Positions 35,066 through 43,675 of a DNA stretch of 64,000 bases are shown here, in pieces. The position numbers were made by a program, and so were the translations under genes. The notes under the pieces were generated by a model. That model searched no databases and had not been told where the DNA came from. It saw nothing but the letters and a program-made list of their open reading frames with translations. Position 1 is the stretch's first letter; every line of letters begins with the position of its first letter. The stretch is from Phycisphaerales bacterium UBA854 (lineage in GTDB: Bacteria > Planctomycetota > Phycisphaerae > Phycisphaerales > SM1A02). The stretch is taken from positions 95,400-159,399 of the forward strand of contig DBGM01000045.1 in the NCBI GenBank assembly GCA_002295885.1. The letters are read 5' to 3'.

Positions 35066-36805
35066 ATGGATCCGGCAGCCACAGATCGAATCCAGGCCGT
35101 ATTGCGCAACGCCGTCGCTGCGTTGCGGCGGCTGCAGCGTCCGGACGGCTCCTGGTGCGGAACGGTGTACGGGGATTCGACCCTCGAGAGCGACTACCTG
35201 TTGATGAAGTTCGTCCTGCGGGAGGAGCGGCAGCCGATGTCCGACGGGAGCGGTCCGGAGGTCCTCGACCGTCTCGCGGCCGGACTCCGCACCCAGCAGC
35301 GGGCCGACGGATCCTGGGGAGCCTATCCCGGTTCGGGGCCCGACCTCGATGCGACCGTCAAGGCCTACTTCGCGTTGAAACTGATGGGCGACGATCCCGA
35401 CTCCGATCCGATGCGTGCCGCACGGGAACGGGTACTCGCCGGGGGCGGTGCGGAATGCAGCACCGGTCTCACCAGAATGCTGCTGGCCTGTCTGGGGCAG
35501 CTCTCCTGGCGTGCGGTCGAAAGCGTACCGCCCGAGCTCGTGCTGCTTCCGCAATGGTGCATTGCCCGCGTCGGGATGCTCTGGGGTCCGGATGCAGCGG
35601 CGCTGCTGCCGCGCTCGATCGTCACCACGCGTCGCCCGACCCGGATCCCGCCGCCGGGATGCGGAATCGACGAGCTCTTCGTCGACCCGTCGGGACGTGA
35701 TCATCTTCCCGACGGACGTCGTCCGATCCTCTGCGGTCTCGACCGGGCGTTGAAGTTTCTGCATCCGCTCGGGGGTACCCCGCTCCGGGGCGTCGCGCTG
35801 CGGCGGCTCTCGGAACGAATGCGTCGGACGGCGGACCACGACGATTGGACGGTGCATCCGGAGGTCGGGGTGGATTCCGGTTCGTTGGTCGTGCGGCGCC
35901 TTGCACTGGGGGCCATGGGGCTGCAAGGCGGCGATCCGGACGTACGAAGACTGGATTGCGATCTCGAGGACGGCTTCGTCGAGATTCCGAACCGGCACGG
36001 TCCGGATGTGCTGCGGATCCAGCCCTGTCGTCCGGCGGTGCGGGACACCGGCGACGCGCTCGATGCGCTGAGGGAATGCGGTCTGGACGAACACGATCCG
36101 TCGGTTCGTGACGCCGTGGAACGGCTTCGCAGCATGGGGGTCGCGTACGGCGTACCACGTGACGACGCCGGTCGGGTGCTCGAACACCTCGCTCGGCGGG
36201 GAGCGACCGTCGACCATCCCGATGTCCGGTGGGCGGTCATCCACCTGCGGCGTGAGCAGACGCGTGACGGCGCATGGATTGGCCGGCAGGGGGTGAACTA
36301 CATCCACGGCACGTGGCGGGTGCTGGAGGATTCCATTCGGTGCGGAGTCGATCCATCCGCGGAGTGGGTCCAGCGAGCCGGATGCTGGTTGCAATCGGTC
36401 CAGAAGACGGACGGTTCGTTCGGTGAATCGCCCGACAGCGATCTCGATCCGTCGAGGAAGGGACAGGGGCCTTCCACCGCGTCGCAGACTGCGTGGGGGG
36501 CCATGGCCATGCAGGCGGTCTTCGGACACGAGCATGCCGGGGTTCGTCGTGCCGTCCAGTGGCTGGCCGCGACCCAGTTGTCGGAAGGGGAGGCCTCCGA
36601 TCCGACGATCAATCCCGACGGCGATCTTCCGGGTTCCTGGGTCGAGCCGTGGAGCACCGGACGTTCCGGCACGTCCTACACCCGGCACCAGCTCTACCGT
36701 CTCTCCTTTCCCATCATGGCGATCGCCCGCTGGCTGGAGGCGGAGCAGGGGTGCCCACCCGTCGAACCCATCGTGCGCATCGAGCCCAAGCTGATCGCTT
36801 CCTGA
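35066..36805 (+). CDS. Squalene-hopene cyclase-like protein, divergent
   Basis: 579 residues, shorter than the usual 630-720 of squalene-hopene cyclases. Family-wide features are seen: QRPDGSWCG and TLESDYLLMKFVL at the start, QQRADGSWG, PVWDTxxAL-like PAVRDTGDALDAL, and DGSFGES, STASQTAWGAMAM and YTRHQLYRLSFPIMAIARW at the end. The acidic catalytic motif DxDD appears as VPRDDAG, so the first Asp seems replaced while the second and third are kept. The terpene-cyclase QW repeats are present but eroded. It could be a cyclase with altered substrate or an inactive relative. Confidence 0.8.
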   Translation: MDPAATDRIQAVLRNAVAALRRLQRPDGSWCGTVYGDSTLESDYLLMKFVLREERQPMSDGSGPEVLDRLAAGLRTQQRADGSWGAYPGSGPDLDATVKAYFALKLMGDDPDSDPMRAARERVLAGGGAECSTGLTRMLLACLGQLSWRAVESVPPELVLLPQWCIARVGMLWGPDAAALLPRSIVTTRRPTRIPPPGCGIDELFVDPSGRDHLPDGRRPILCGLDRALKFLHPLGGTPLRGVALRRLSERMRRTADHDDWTVHPEVGVDSGSLVVRRLALGAMGLQGGDPDVRRLDCDLEDGFVEIPNRHGPDVLRIQPCRPAVRDTGDALDALRECGLDEHDPSVRDAVERLRSMGVAYGVPRDDAGRVLEHLARRGATVDHPDVRWAVIHLRREQTRDGAWIGRQGVNYIHGTWRVLEDSIRCGVDPSAEWVQRAGCWLQSVQKTDGSFGESPDSDLDPSRKGQGPSTASQTAWGAMAMQAVFGHEHAGVRRAVQWLAATQLSEGEASDPTINPDGDLPGSWVEPWSTGRSGTSYTRHQLYRLSFPIMAIARWLEAEQGCPPVEPIVRIEPKLIAS

Positions 36806-36808
36806 GGA

Positions 36809-37492
36809 TCAGAACGGGCAGGGATCGTGGAAGGTCGTGGGCCGGCCGGTTCCCGGATGCGTGATCGTCAACAGGGTCGCATGCAGGAGTAGCCGCGGGC
36901 TGGCCTGCAGCAGGTCGTACGGGGCGTACAGGTCGTCGCCGAGGATCGGATGTCCGATCGACAGCATGTGCACCCGAAGCTGATGCGAGCGGCCCGTCAC
37001 GGGCAAGAGTTCGACCCGGGTCCGATCCCCGAGCCGTTCGAGTACCCGGAATCCCGTGGTGGCCGCTCGTCCGTGTTCGTCGTCGATGATCTGCCGGGGG
37101 GGATCGTCGAGATCTTTTCGCATCGGGGCCTCGATCACGCCCTCGTCGACCGCCAGTTCACCGCCTACGATCGCCTCGTACTGCTTGTCCACCTCGCGGT
37201 CCTGGAACTGTCGACTCAGTTCGCGATGGGTGTCGGCGTCCCGGGCCATCACGATCACACCCGAGGTGTCCCGGTCGAGGCGGTGCACGATCCTTGCGCC
37301 GGGGAACTCCCGTTCGGCACGACTCGCCAGGCAGTCCGCCTTGTGGGGGCCGATGCCCGGAACGCTGAGCAGGCCGGGAGGCTTGATGAACACGAGCAGC
37401 CGGTTGTCCGCGTGCAGCAGGGGCGGCAGCCCGTCCGGGGCGGGTGTGCGGGGCTCTCTTCCGGATTCGTTGTCAATCGGGGGTCGCGTCAT
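36809..37492 (-). CDS. RluA-family pseudouridine synthase
   Basis: 227 residues. The catalytic motif is HRLDRDTSG (Asp as nucleophile), with VFIKPPGLLSVPG upstream and QLRVHMLSIGHPILGDDLY downstream. These proteins convert uridine to pseudouridine in rRNA or tRNA; the short, S4-less form with PPGLLSVPG fits the RluA type that acts on tRNA position 32 and 23S rRNA position 746. It is convergent with the cyclase-like gene, with 3 bases between the stops. Confidence 0.88.
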   Translation of the reverse strand: MTRPPIDNESGREPRTPAPDGLPPLLHADNRLLVFIKPPGLLSVPGIGPHKADCLASRAEREFPGARIVHRLDRDTSGVIVMARDADTHRELSRQFQDREVDKQYEAIVGGELAVDEGVIEAPMRKDLDDPPRQIIDDEHGRAATTGFRVLERLGDRTRVELLPVTGRSHQLRVHMLSIGHPILGDDLYAPYDLLQASPRLLLHATLLTITHPGTGRPTTFHDPCPF

Positions 37493-37539
37493 GTGATCCG
37501 CCTATTATGCTCCGTTCACGGCGCGAAAGGATACGCATT

Positions 37540-38679
37540 ATGGCAGCCACGACCATCCTCCTGTTCTCGACCCTGCTGATCGCCCAGCCCGCGTACTCGG
37601 AGCCCATGCTGGATGAGCCGGTGCAGTTGACCGATTCGGAGCGGTTCGTGAAGGCCGGTGAGGCCTACTTCTCCGACGACGGCCGACGCATCATCTTCCA
37701 GGCGATCGAGCAGCCCGAGCCCGGAACGCCACCGGACGACCATTACGCGATGTTCGTCGCTGATGTGGTCCGCTTCGTGGATCAGATCGTCGGCCTCGAG
37801 AATGTTCGCTGCATCAGCCCGCCCGATTCGGCCAACACCTGCGGCTGGTTCTATCCCGGCCGGAGCGATCGGGTCCTCTTCGCGACCACGACCACGCCAC
37901 CGGTCATGGATGATGTGCCCGGCTACCAGCGCGATTCCGGAAATTACGAGTGGCAGTTCCCCCCCGAGATGGACATCGTATCGCTCGATCTGGACCAGGC
38001 CGACGGATCCGCCGATGGATTCGAGCCGATGGTCGGAGATCCGGCGAACTATCTCGCGGAGGGATCAATCAGTCCCGACGGCCGGCACCTCCTGTATACC
38101 TCGCTGGCGACCGGAGACGGTGATCTGTACGTCAAGGACCTCAAGACCGGGGCCGTTCGGTGCATCGTCTCCAAGCCGGGCTACGACGGTGGCCCGTTCT
38201 TCTCGCCCGACGGTCGGCGCATCACCTACCGGTCGGATCGCAACCAGAACGACCTGCTGCAGATCTTCGTTTCCGAATTGGCCTTCGACGAGGACGGAGC
38301 GATCACCGGGGTGGATCGCGAGTTCCAGCTCACCGACAACGGACACGTCAACTGGTGCCCGTTCTGGACGTCGGACGGGAGGCATCTGGTCTACGCCACC
38401 AGCGAGATCGGTCACTACAACTACGAGATTTTCATGATCGACGCCCAGGCCGGAGACGACGAGTCGCCCGCGCGGTACGGCACGGGCTCCCGTCGGGTCA
38501 CCTTCGCCCCCGGGTTCGACGGTCTGCCCGCCTTCTCCGCGGACGGAAAGCACATGATCTGGACCAGCAAGCGCAGCGGCGAAGACGGAAGCCAGCTGTG
38601 GGTCTCGAAGTTCGATCCGAATCCACCGGAGCGGATGCCCATGGCTCCAGCCTCGAGCGGCTCGCACGGTCATCCATGA
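37540..38679 (+). CDS. Secreted TolB-like beta-propeller protein
   Basis: 379 residues. The signal peptide (MAATTILLFSTLLIAQPAYS) precedes a PD40/TolB-type propeller: repeats with AYFSDDGRRIIFQAI, GSISPDGRHLLYTSL, GGPFFSPDGRRITYRSDR, CPFWTSDGRHLVYATS and GLPAFSADGKHMIWTSKR. The FSPDGRRITY repeat is the TolB signature. It probably sits in the periplasm or on the cell surface. The ATG at 37540 has AAAGG upstream; an upstream ATG at 37507 adds an Arg-rich piece. A lipoprotein gene follows with a 4-base overlap. Confidence 0.85.
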   Translation: MAATTILLFSTLLIAQPAYSEPMLDEPVQLTDSERFVKAGEAYFSDDGRRIIFQAIEQPEPGTPPDDHYAMFVADVVRFVDQIVGLENVRCISPPDSANTCGWFYPGRSDRVLFATTTTPPVMDDVPGYQRDSGNYEWQFPPEMDIVSLDLDQADGSADGFEPMVGDPANYLAEGSISPDGRHLLYTSLATGDGDLYVKDLKTGAVRCIVSKPGYDGGPFFSPDGRRITYRSDRNQNDLLQIFVSELAFDEDGAITGVDREFQLTDNGHVNWCPFWTSDGRHLVYATSEIGHYNYEIFMIDAQAGDDESPARYGTGSRRVTFAPGFDGLPAFSADGKHMIWTSKRSGEDGSQLWVSKFDPNPPERMPMAPASSGSHGHP

Positions 38680-39278
38680 ATCGAACGCTCTTCCTGCTCC
38701 TGATGGCCGTGCTCGCGGGATGCGGCGAGACCCGGACCCAGTACCGGACCATGCCCGCGTTCTACCAGCGCATGGCCGGAATCGAGGGGGCGAACAACGG
38801 TCGGATGCGTGACGGCACTGAGATCCGCTGGCAGCAGGGGAAGGAGGCGTCCCTGGACGGATTCACGGATCACACCGGCGACGTCTTCCTCATGCGCGAC
38901 GAGCGGGAGGACGGAACCACCTCGCTGAATGCGCTCATCCCCGAACACGTCATGCTCAACACGCTGGAATGCGTCCGGGACCAGGAGTACCGGCTGCTCT
39001 GGGATGAACTGGTGGCCGACGGCACCAAGCGCTGGTACGAGGAGGAGGGGGGCGGCTACGAGGCGTACGAATCGTTCTTCCGTGCCAACCGCCGCGACAT
39101 CGTCACCACGCTCACCCGGATGAAGGCGGGCCTCGGCTCGCAGGAACTGCGACGGGTGCGGGTCGCCGACGGAGTCACGCGTCTGGAGCTGATCGAACAG
39201 CTGCACTCGAGGTTTCGCTACACCCAGCTCGACGCGTCATGGGACGGCGAGGGGTATCGGCTGCTGACCATCCGCTGA
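38676..39278 (+). CDS. Lipoprotein of unknown function
   Basis: 200 residues. The signal peptide ends in a lipobox (LMAVLAGC), with Cys near residue 16. The mature part is polar, with a MPAFYQRMAGIEGANNGRMRDG start and helical sequences (YESFFRANRRDIVTTLTRMKAG). It ends in a strand (QLDASWDGEGYRLLTIR). No family is recognised. The ATG overlaps the TolB-like stop (ATGA), so the two are likely partners on the cell envelope. Confidence 0.7.
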   Translation: MNRTLFLLLMAVLAGCGETRTQYRTMPAFYQRMAGIEGANNGRMRDGTEIRWQQGKEASLDGFTDHTGDVFLMRDEREDGTTSLNALIPEHVMLNTLECVRDQEYRLLWDELVADGTKRWYEEEGGGYEAYESFFRANRRDIVTTLTRMKAGLGSQELRRVRVADGVTRLELIEQLHSRFRYTQLDASWDGEGYRLLTIR

Positions 39279-39285
39279 AAACGAG

Positions 39286-39317
39286 GCACGGGACGGACCA
39301 TCCGGGCCGTCCCGTGC
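39286..39317. terminator. Hairpin between the lipoprotein gene and clpC
   Basis: GCACGGGACGG (39286-39296) pairs perfectly with CCGTCCCGTGC (39307-39317) around a 10-base loop, 8 bases after the lipoprotein stop and 25 bases before the clpC stop on the other strand. It can end both convergent transcripts. A plus-strand U-run is lacking. Confidence 0.65.
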
Positions 39318-39341
39318 GAAGGTGTCGTATGGGCGGACGAT

Positions 39342-41852
39342 CTAGTCGTCCGAGCCGGATTCGGCGGCGGCGGCCACCGGAGTGTCCGACTTGTCGAACG
39401 TGAGGTGATCGTCGCCTTCGTGGTGGGTCACCTCGATGGTGTGCCCACTGGTGTATTCGCCGCCCAGGAGGGCTTCGGCGAGGGGATCCTCGACGTAGCT
39501 GCTGATCGCACGACGGAGCGGACGGGCACCGAAGTCGGGGTTGTAGCCCTTCTGGATCAGGAAGTCCTTGGCCTTGGCGTCGAGCGCGAGTTCGAGTCCC
39601 TTGGCGCGGATGCGATCGTGGACCTTGTCCAGCTCGATGTCGATGATGTGGTACAGGTCGTCCTTCACCAGCGGCCGGAACACGATCGTGTCGTCGAGGC
39701 GGTTGATGAACTCCGGACGGAAGAACTTCTCGACCTCGGACATGAGCGTGCCCTTGAGCGCGTCGTAGTCCTGGACCTCCTCACGCTTGCCGAATCCGAA
39801 GGACTGTCCGCCCTTGATGATGTCGGCGCCGATGTTCGAGGTCATGATCAGCAGGGTGTTGCGGAAGTCGACCTTGCGACCGAACGAATCGGTCAGGCGG
39901 CCTTCCTCCATGATCTGCAGGAGCATGTTGAACACGTCGGGGTGGGCCTTCTCGACCTCGTCGAGCAGGACGACCGCGTAGGGGCGACGACGGATCTGTT
40001 CGGTGAGCTGTCCGCCCTCCTCGTAGCCGACGTAGCCGGGAGGCGCTCCGACGAGCCTGGAGACGGTGTGCTTCTCCATGTACTCCGACATGTCGAGGTA
40101 CACCATGGCATCCTGGTTTCCGAAGAGGAACTCGGCCAGGGACTTCGCGAGAAGCGTCTTGCCGACGCCCGAGGGGCCGACGAAGATGAACGATCCCATG
40201 GGACGGTTCGGGTCCTTCAGGCCGCTGCGTGCCTTGCGGATCGCCTTCGCGACCTGCCGGACGGCTTCGTCCTGGCTGACGACGGTCTTGTGCAGTTCGT
40301 CCTCCAGCTGCAGGAGGCGTGCCGATTCGGCCTCCTCCAGACGGGTGAGGGGGACTCCGGTGATCTTCGAGACCACTTCGGCGATGACCTCCTCGTCGAC
40401 GGTGCCGCTGACCTCGCTCATGCTGTCCCGCCACTCCTTCTGCACCCGGTCCTTTTCGGCGCGGAGCTTCTCCGTCTTGTCACGGAGATCGGCGGCGAGT
40501 TCGTAGTCGGCACCGCGGACGGCGGCCTCCTTGTCGATGCTGAGCATTTCGATCTGCTGCTCGATGTCGGCGAGATCGGGCGGCTTGGTCATCGAACTCA
40601 GACGTACGCGTGCGCCGGCCTCGTCGATGATGTCGAGCGACTTGTCGGGCTGGACCCGGGCGGGAATGTACCGCGTGGACAGGTCCACGGCCGCCTCGAT
40701 CGCGTCGTCGGTGATCTCGACGCGATGGTGCTCCTCGTACTTGATCTTGAGCCCCTTCAGGATCTCGATGGTCTGGTCACGGGAGGGGGGTTCGACGCCG
40801 ACCGACTGGAATCGACGCTCCAGGGCCGAGTCCTTCTCGATGTACTTGCGGTACTCGTCGTAGGTGGTGGCACCGATGCATTGGATCTCGCCCCGGGAGA
40901 GGGCGGGCTTGAGCACGTTCGATGCGTCGATCGCACCCTCCGCGCCGCCCGCACCGACCAGCGTGTGCAGTTCGTCGATGAACAGGATGATGTTCTTCGC
41001 CCGACGGACCTCGTTCATGACCGCCTTGATGCGCTCCTCGAACTGGCCCCGGTACTTGGTGCCTGCGACCATCATGGCCAGGTCGAGCACGACGACCCGA
41101 CGATCGTGGAGGAGATCGGGGACCTCCTTGTGCACGATCTTCTGGGCCAGGCCCTCGACGATCGCGGTCTTGCCCACGCCGGCCTCGCCGAGCAGGACGG
41201 GATTGTTCTTGGTGCGGCGGCAGAGGATCTGGATCAGTCGTTCGATCTCCTCGCTGCGGCCGATCACGGGATCGAGATCGCTGGCCTTGGCAAGTTCGGT
41301 CAGATCGCGGCCGAAGCTGTCGAGGGCCGGCGTCTTGCTCTTGCCGCGACGCGGAGTCTCCGGCTGTTCACCGGGACCGGCCTCGCCGAGCTCCTCGCCT
41401 TCCTCGGTGTCGACACCGGCGCCGAGAAGATTGAGCACCTCTTCGCGGACCTCTTCGAGCTTCACGCCCAGGTTCATGAGGACCTGGGCCGCGACGCCGT
41501 CCTGTTCACGCAGGAGGCCGAGCAGGAGATGTTCGGTGCCCACGTAGTTGTGGTTCAGATTGCGGGCCTCCTCGATCGCGTACTCCAGCACCTTCTTGGC
41601 GCGGGGCGTCTGCGGAAGCTTCCCCATGGTGACCATCTCGGGGCCGGACTTGACGAGCTTCTCGACTTCGAGGCGGACCTTGCGCAGGTCGATGTCGAGA
41701 TTCTTGAGGACGTTGGCACCGACCCCTGACCCTTCCTTCACGAGACCCAGAAGGATGTGCTCCGTTCCGATGTACTCGTGGTTGAAGCGTTGCGCTTCCT
41801 GATTTGCCAGTGCCATTACCTTGCGTGCGCGATCGGTCAACCGTTCGAACAT
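39342..41852 (-). CDS. clpC: ATP-dependent Clp protease ATPase ClpC
   Basis: 836 residues from the ATG at 41852 ([20 protein letters not shown]). The two Clp-N repeats (about residues 4-150), the first AAA+ domain with GEAGVGKT, a UVR-like motif ([21 protein letters not shown]) and the second AAA+ domain with [20 protein letters not shown] are present. The [26 protein letters not shown] segment is standard. The UVR motif and middle helices separate ClpC from ClpB and ClpA. It unfolds proteins for ClpP. There is no mcsAB, ctsR or clpP next to it. The C-terminus is Ala/Ser/Asp-rich. Confidence 0.95.
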   Translation of the reverse strand: MFERLTDRARKVMALANQEAQRFNHEYIGTEHILLGLVKEGSGVGANVLKNLDIDLRKVRLEVEKLVKSGPEMVTMGKLPQTPRAKKVLEYAIEEARNLNHNYVGTEHLLLGLLREQDGVAAQVLMNLGVKLEEVREEVLNLLGAGVDTEEGEELGEAGPGEQPETPRRGKSKTPALDSFGRDLTELAKASDLDPVIGRSEEIERLIQILCRRTKNNPVLLGEAGVGKTAIVEGLAQKIVHKEVPDLLHDRRVVVLDLAMMVAGTKYRGQFEERIKAVMNEVRRAKNIILFIDELHTLVGAGGAEGAIDASNVLKPALSRGEIQCIGATTYDEYRKYIEKDSALERRFQSVGVEPPSRDQTIEILKGLKIKYEEHHRVEITDDAIEAAVDLSTRYIPARVQPDKSLDIIDEAGARVRLSSMTKPPDLADIEQQIEMLSIDKEAAVRGADYELAADLRDKTEKLRAEKDRVQKEWRDSMSEVSGTVDEEVIAEVVSKITGVPLTRLEEAESARLLQLEDELHKTVVSQDEAVRQVAKAIRKARSGLKDPNRPMGSFIFVGPSGVGKTLLAKSLAEFLFGNQDAMVYLDMSEYMEKHTVSRLVGAPPGYVGYEEGGQLTEQIRRRPYAVVLLDEVEKAHPDVFNMLLQIMEEGRLTDSFGRKVDFRNTLLIMTSNIGADIIKGGQSFGFGKREEVQDYDALKGTLMSEVEKFFRPEFINRLDDTIVFRPLVKDDLYHIIDIELDKVHDRIRAKGLELALDAKAKDFLIQKGYNPDFGARPLRRAISSYVEDPLAEALLGGEYTSGHTIEVTHHEGDDHLTFDKSDTPVAAAAESGSDD

Positions 41853-42000
41853 GTCTGTACTCCGGCTCTTTGCACCCGTGGGGGGGTGTCTTCTTTCCAT
41901 TCCCTGGCCTTCACTGCGAAGGCAGGCTCCCGTAAGGGAAGCAAGGGCTGTACCAGTGTATTCGGCCCCTTGGGGGGGCGTGATGAGCCGAATTTCGGTC

Positions 42001-42006
42001 TACACT
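42001..42006 (+). promoter_or_regulatory. Possible -10 element (TACACT) for the gene at 42031
   Basis: TACACTG lies 24 bases upstream of the ATG in the divergent clpC region. The minus strand has its own TACACT (revcomp at 41955-41960) facing clpC. No convincing -35 is seen for either. Confidence 0.25.
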
Positions 42007-42030
42007 GGCTTCTGGAGCAGGTTTCTGGTC

Positions 42031-42969
42031 ATGAAGCGGGAAAATCGTGCCATTCTGGCGGCTCTGACGCTGCTGACCGCCTCCGGAGGGTCCGCCGGGA
42101 TCGATTCCTCCGAGTTGCGGATCCGTCCGCCCGTCACCAGCGGTTCCGCAACCGCCGCCTGGCCGGATCGGGGGCCGGCCGCCGTCCGGCGTGCCGACGG
42201 GGCGATACGCAGTCGCCTCCGGGTCCTGCAGGAGGCCATGGGAGCCCGCCGCGGCCCGAACGGGGTGGTCAGGACCCGCTACTTCCTCGTGGGTGGTGAT
42301 ATGTCGCAGGAGGAACGAACCCGATTGGGCACCCTGCTCGACGGTCAGGTGCGGAAACTCGTCGAGCACTTCGGCGGGGGCATCGAGCACCAGCCGTTCC
42401 CCTCCCGCATCGGTCTGTTCATCCTCGGTTCGCGCGACCGGTTCGAGCTTGTGGAGGCGGCCCACTTCGGGTGCTACGCGGAGCAGGATCTCGCGGCAAG
42501 ACTTCACGCCGAGGATGGCGCCTTCCTGCTGATCGCCGACGCGTCGGCGCGTCGCGGCCGGCTCGATCACCAGACGAGCCGGGCGATCGCCGCGGCCTGG
42601 CTGCACGGTCTCCATTCGCCCCGACCGGTCCCGGCGTGGTTCGAGCAGGGCTTCATGACCGCCACGGCATGGATGCAGGCTCCCGCGGGAGCCGGCTTCG
42701 GTCGCCGCGAAGCGATCGAGTCCGTGCGTTCCGGTCGAACGCTGGAGGACCTGCTGCAGTACGAGTCGATATGGTCCGACGACCCGCACAACGAAGCACG
42801 GGCGGGGCTGCTCGTGGAACGACTGCTCGAGCAGCCCGAGGCGCTGCAGGCCTGGCTGGTCTCCACCAAGCAGGGCGGCGACTGGCGGGAGGAGTTCCGG
42901 GAATGCTTCGGCTCGGATCCGGAGGAACTCGCGCGGCACGCGGCGCGCTGGTACCGGGTCAACGACTGA
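42031..42969 (+). CDS. Secreted protein resembling a gluzincin-type peptidase without HExxH
   Basis: 312 residues. A signal peptide (ILAALTLLTASGGSAG) and a helical start (GAIRSRLRVLQEAMGARRG) precede RTRYFLVGG and RIGLFILGSRDRFELVEA. The later region, LDHQTSRAIAAAWLHGLHSPRPVPAWFEQGFMTATAW, follows the order of the peptidase MA/DUF1570 domains, where HExxH would be followed by a PAWxxEGxA segment. Here the HExxH position has no Glu and only PAWFEQGF is left, so catalysis is unlikely. The assignment is a fold guess. The gene's end overlaps the LolD-like gene by 11 bases. Confidence 0.6.
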   Translation: MKRENRAILAALTLLTASGGSAGIDSSELRIRPPVTSGSATAAWPDRGPAAVRRADGAIRSRLRVLQEAMGARRGPNGVVRTRYFLVGGDMSQEERTRLGTLLDGQVRKLVEHFGGGIEHQPFPSRIGLFILGSRDRFELVEAAHFGCYAEQDLAARLHAEDGAFLLIADASARRGRLDHQTSRAIAAAWLHGLHSPRPVPAWFEQGFMTATAWMQAPAGAGFGRREAIESVRSGRTLEDLLQYESIWSDDPHNEARAGLLVERLLEQPEALQAWLVSTKQGGDWREEFRECFGSDPEELARHAARWYRVND

Positions 42970-43675
42970 CCGGATCGGTCTGCATGACCTGACCGTGGTG
43001 CAGTTCGACCACCCGGTCGGCGAGTTCCGCGATGGACGGGTCGTGCGTCACCATCACGATCCCCAGGCCCTCGGCGTGCTCCTGGGCCAACAGATCCAGG
43101 ATGCCGCGTCCGGTGCCTTCGTCCAGGTTGCCGGTGGGTTCGTCCGCCAGCAGGACCTGCGGTCCGTTGGCGAGGGCCCGCGCGATCGCGACCCGCTGGC
43201 GTTCCCCGCCCGAGAGTTCCCGGGGACGGTGTTCCAGCCGATGACCGAGGCCGAATCGTTCCAGCAGTTCGCGTGCACGTTCGCGGGCTCCGGGGATCGA
43301 GCTGGCGACCATGGTGGGCAGCAGGGCGTTCTCGCTCACGGTCAGTTCGGGGAGCAGGTGGTAGAACTGGAAGACGAAGCCGATGCTGCGGTTGCGGTAG
43401 ATGTTCCGTTCCCGTCGGTTCTGGAGCGAGATGTCCCCGCCGTCGAACACGATCCGTCCGGCTCCGGGATCCGGTCGGTCGAGTCCGCCCAGCAGGTGCA
43501 GCAGGGTGCTCTTTCCGGAACCCGAGGAGCCGAGGATGGCGACCCATTCCCCGGCGGCCACCTCGAGCGAGGCGCCCTTGAGCACCGGCACCTCCACGTC
43601 GCCGAGGCGGTAGGTCTTGTGCAGGGACTCCGCGACGAGCAGGGGATCGGTCGACCGTGTTCCGGAGTCATTCAT
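42959..43675 (-). CDS. ABC transporter ATPase, LolD-like
   Basis: 238 residues. Walker A GSSGSGKSTLL, Q-loop FVFQFYHLLPELT, signature LSGGERQRVAIARALA and Walker B VLLADEPTGNLD are typical of the MacB/LolD/FtsE group. The FxFQxxHLLPEL variant and the partner gene support LolD, the ATPase that powers lipoprotein release from the inner membrane. Its ATG lies inside the LolC-like gene's stop region (8-base overlap), so they are co-translated. Confidence 0.85.
   Translation of the reverse strand: MNDSGTRSTDPLLVAESLHKTYRLGDVEVPVLKGASLEVAAGEWVAILGSSGSGKSTLLHLLGGLDRPDPGAGRIVFDGGDISLQNRRERNIYRNRSIGFVFQFYHLLPELTVSENALLPTMVASSIPGARERARELLERFGLGHRLEHRPRELSGGERQRVAIARALANGPQVLLADEPTGNLDEGTGRGILDLLAQEHAEGLGIVMVTHDPSIAELADRVVELHHGQVMQTDPVSR

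Noticed and set aside
39405..41729. A 774-codon plus-strand ORF antisense to clpC
   Set aside because: Same reason; clpC is certain and the product is low-complexity with no family motif.
41853..42030. CIRCE or CtsR control site for clpC
   Set aside because: I looked for TTAGCACTC-N9-GAGTGCTAA and for a direct heptad repeat; neither is present.
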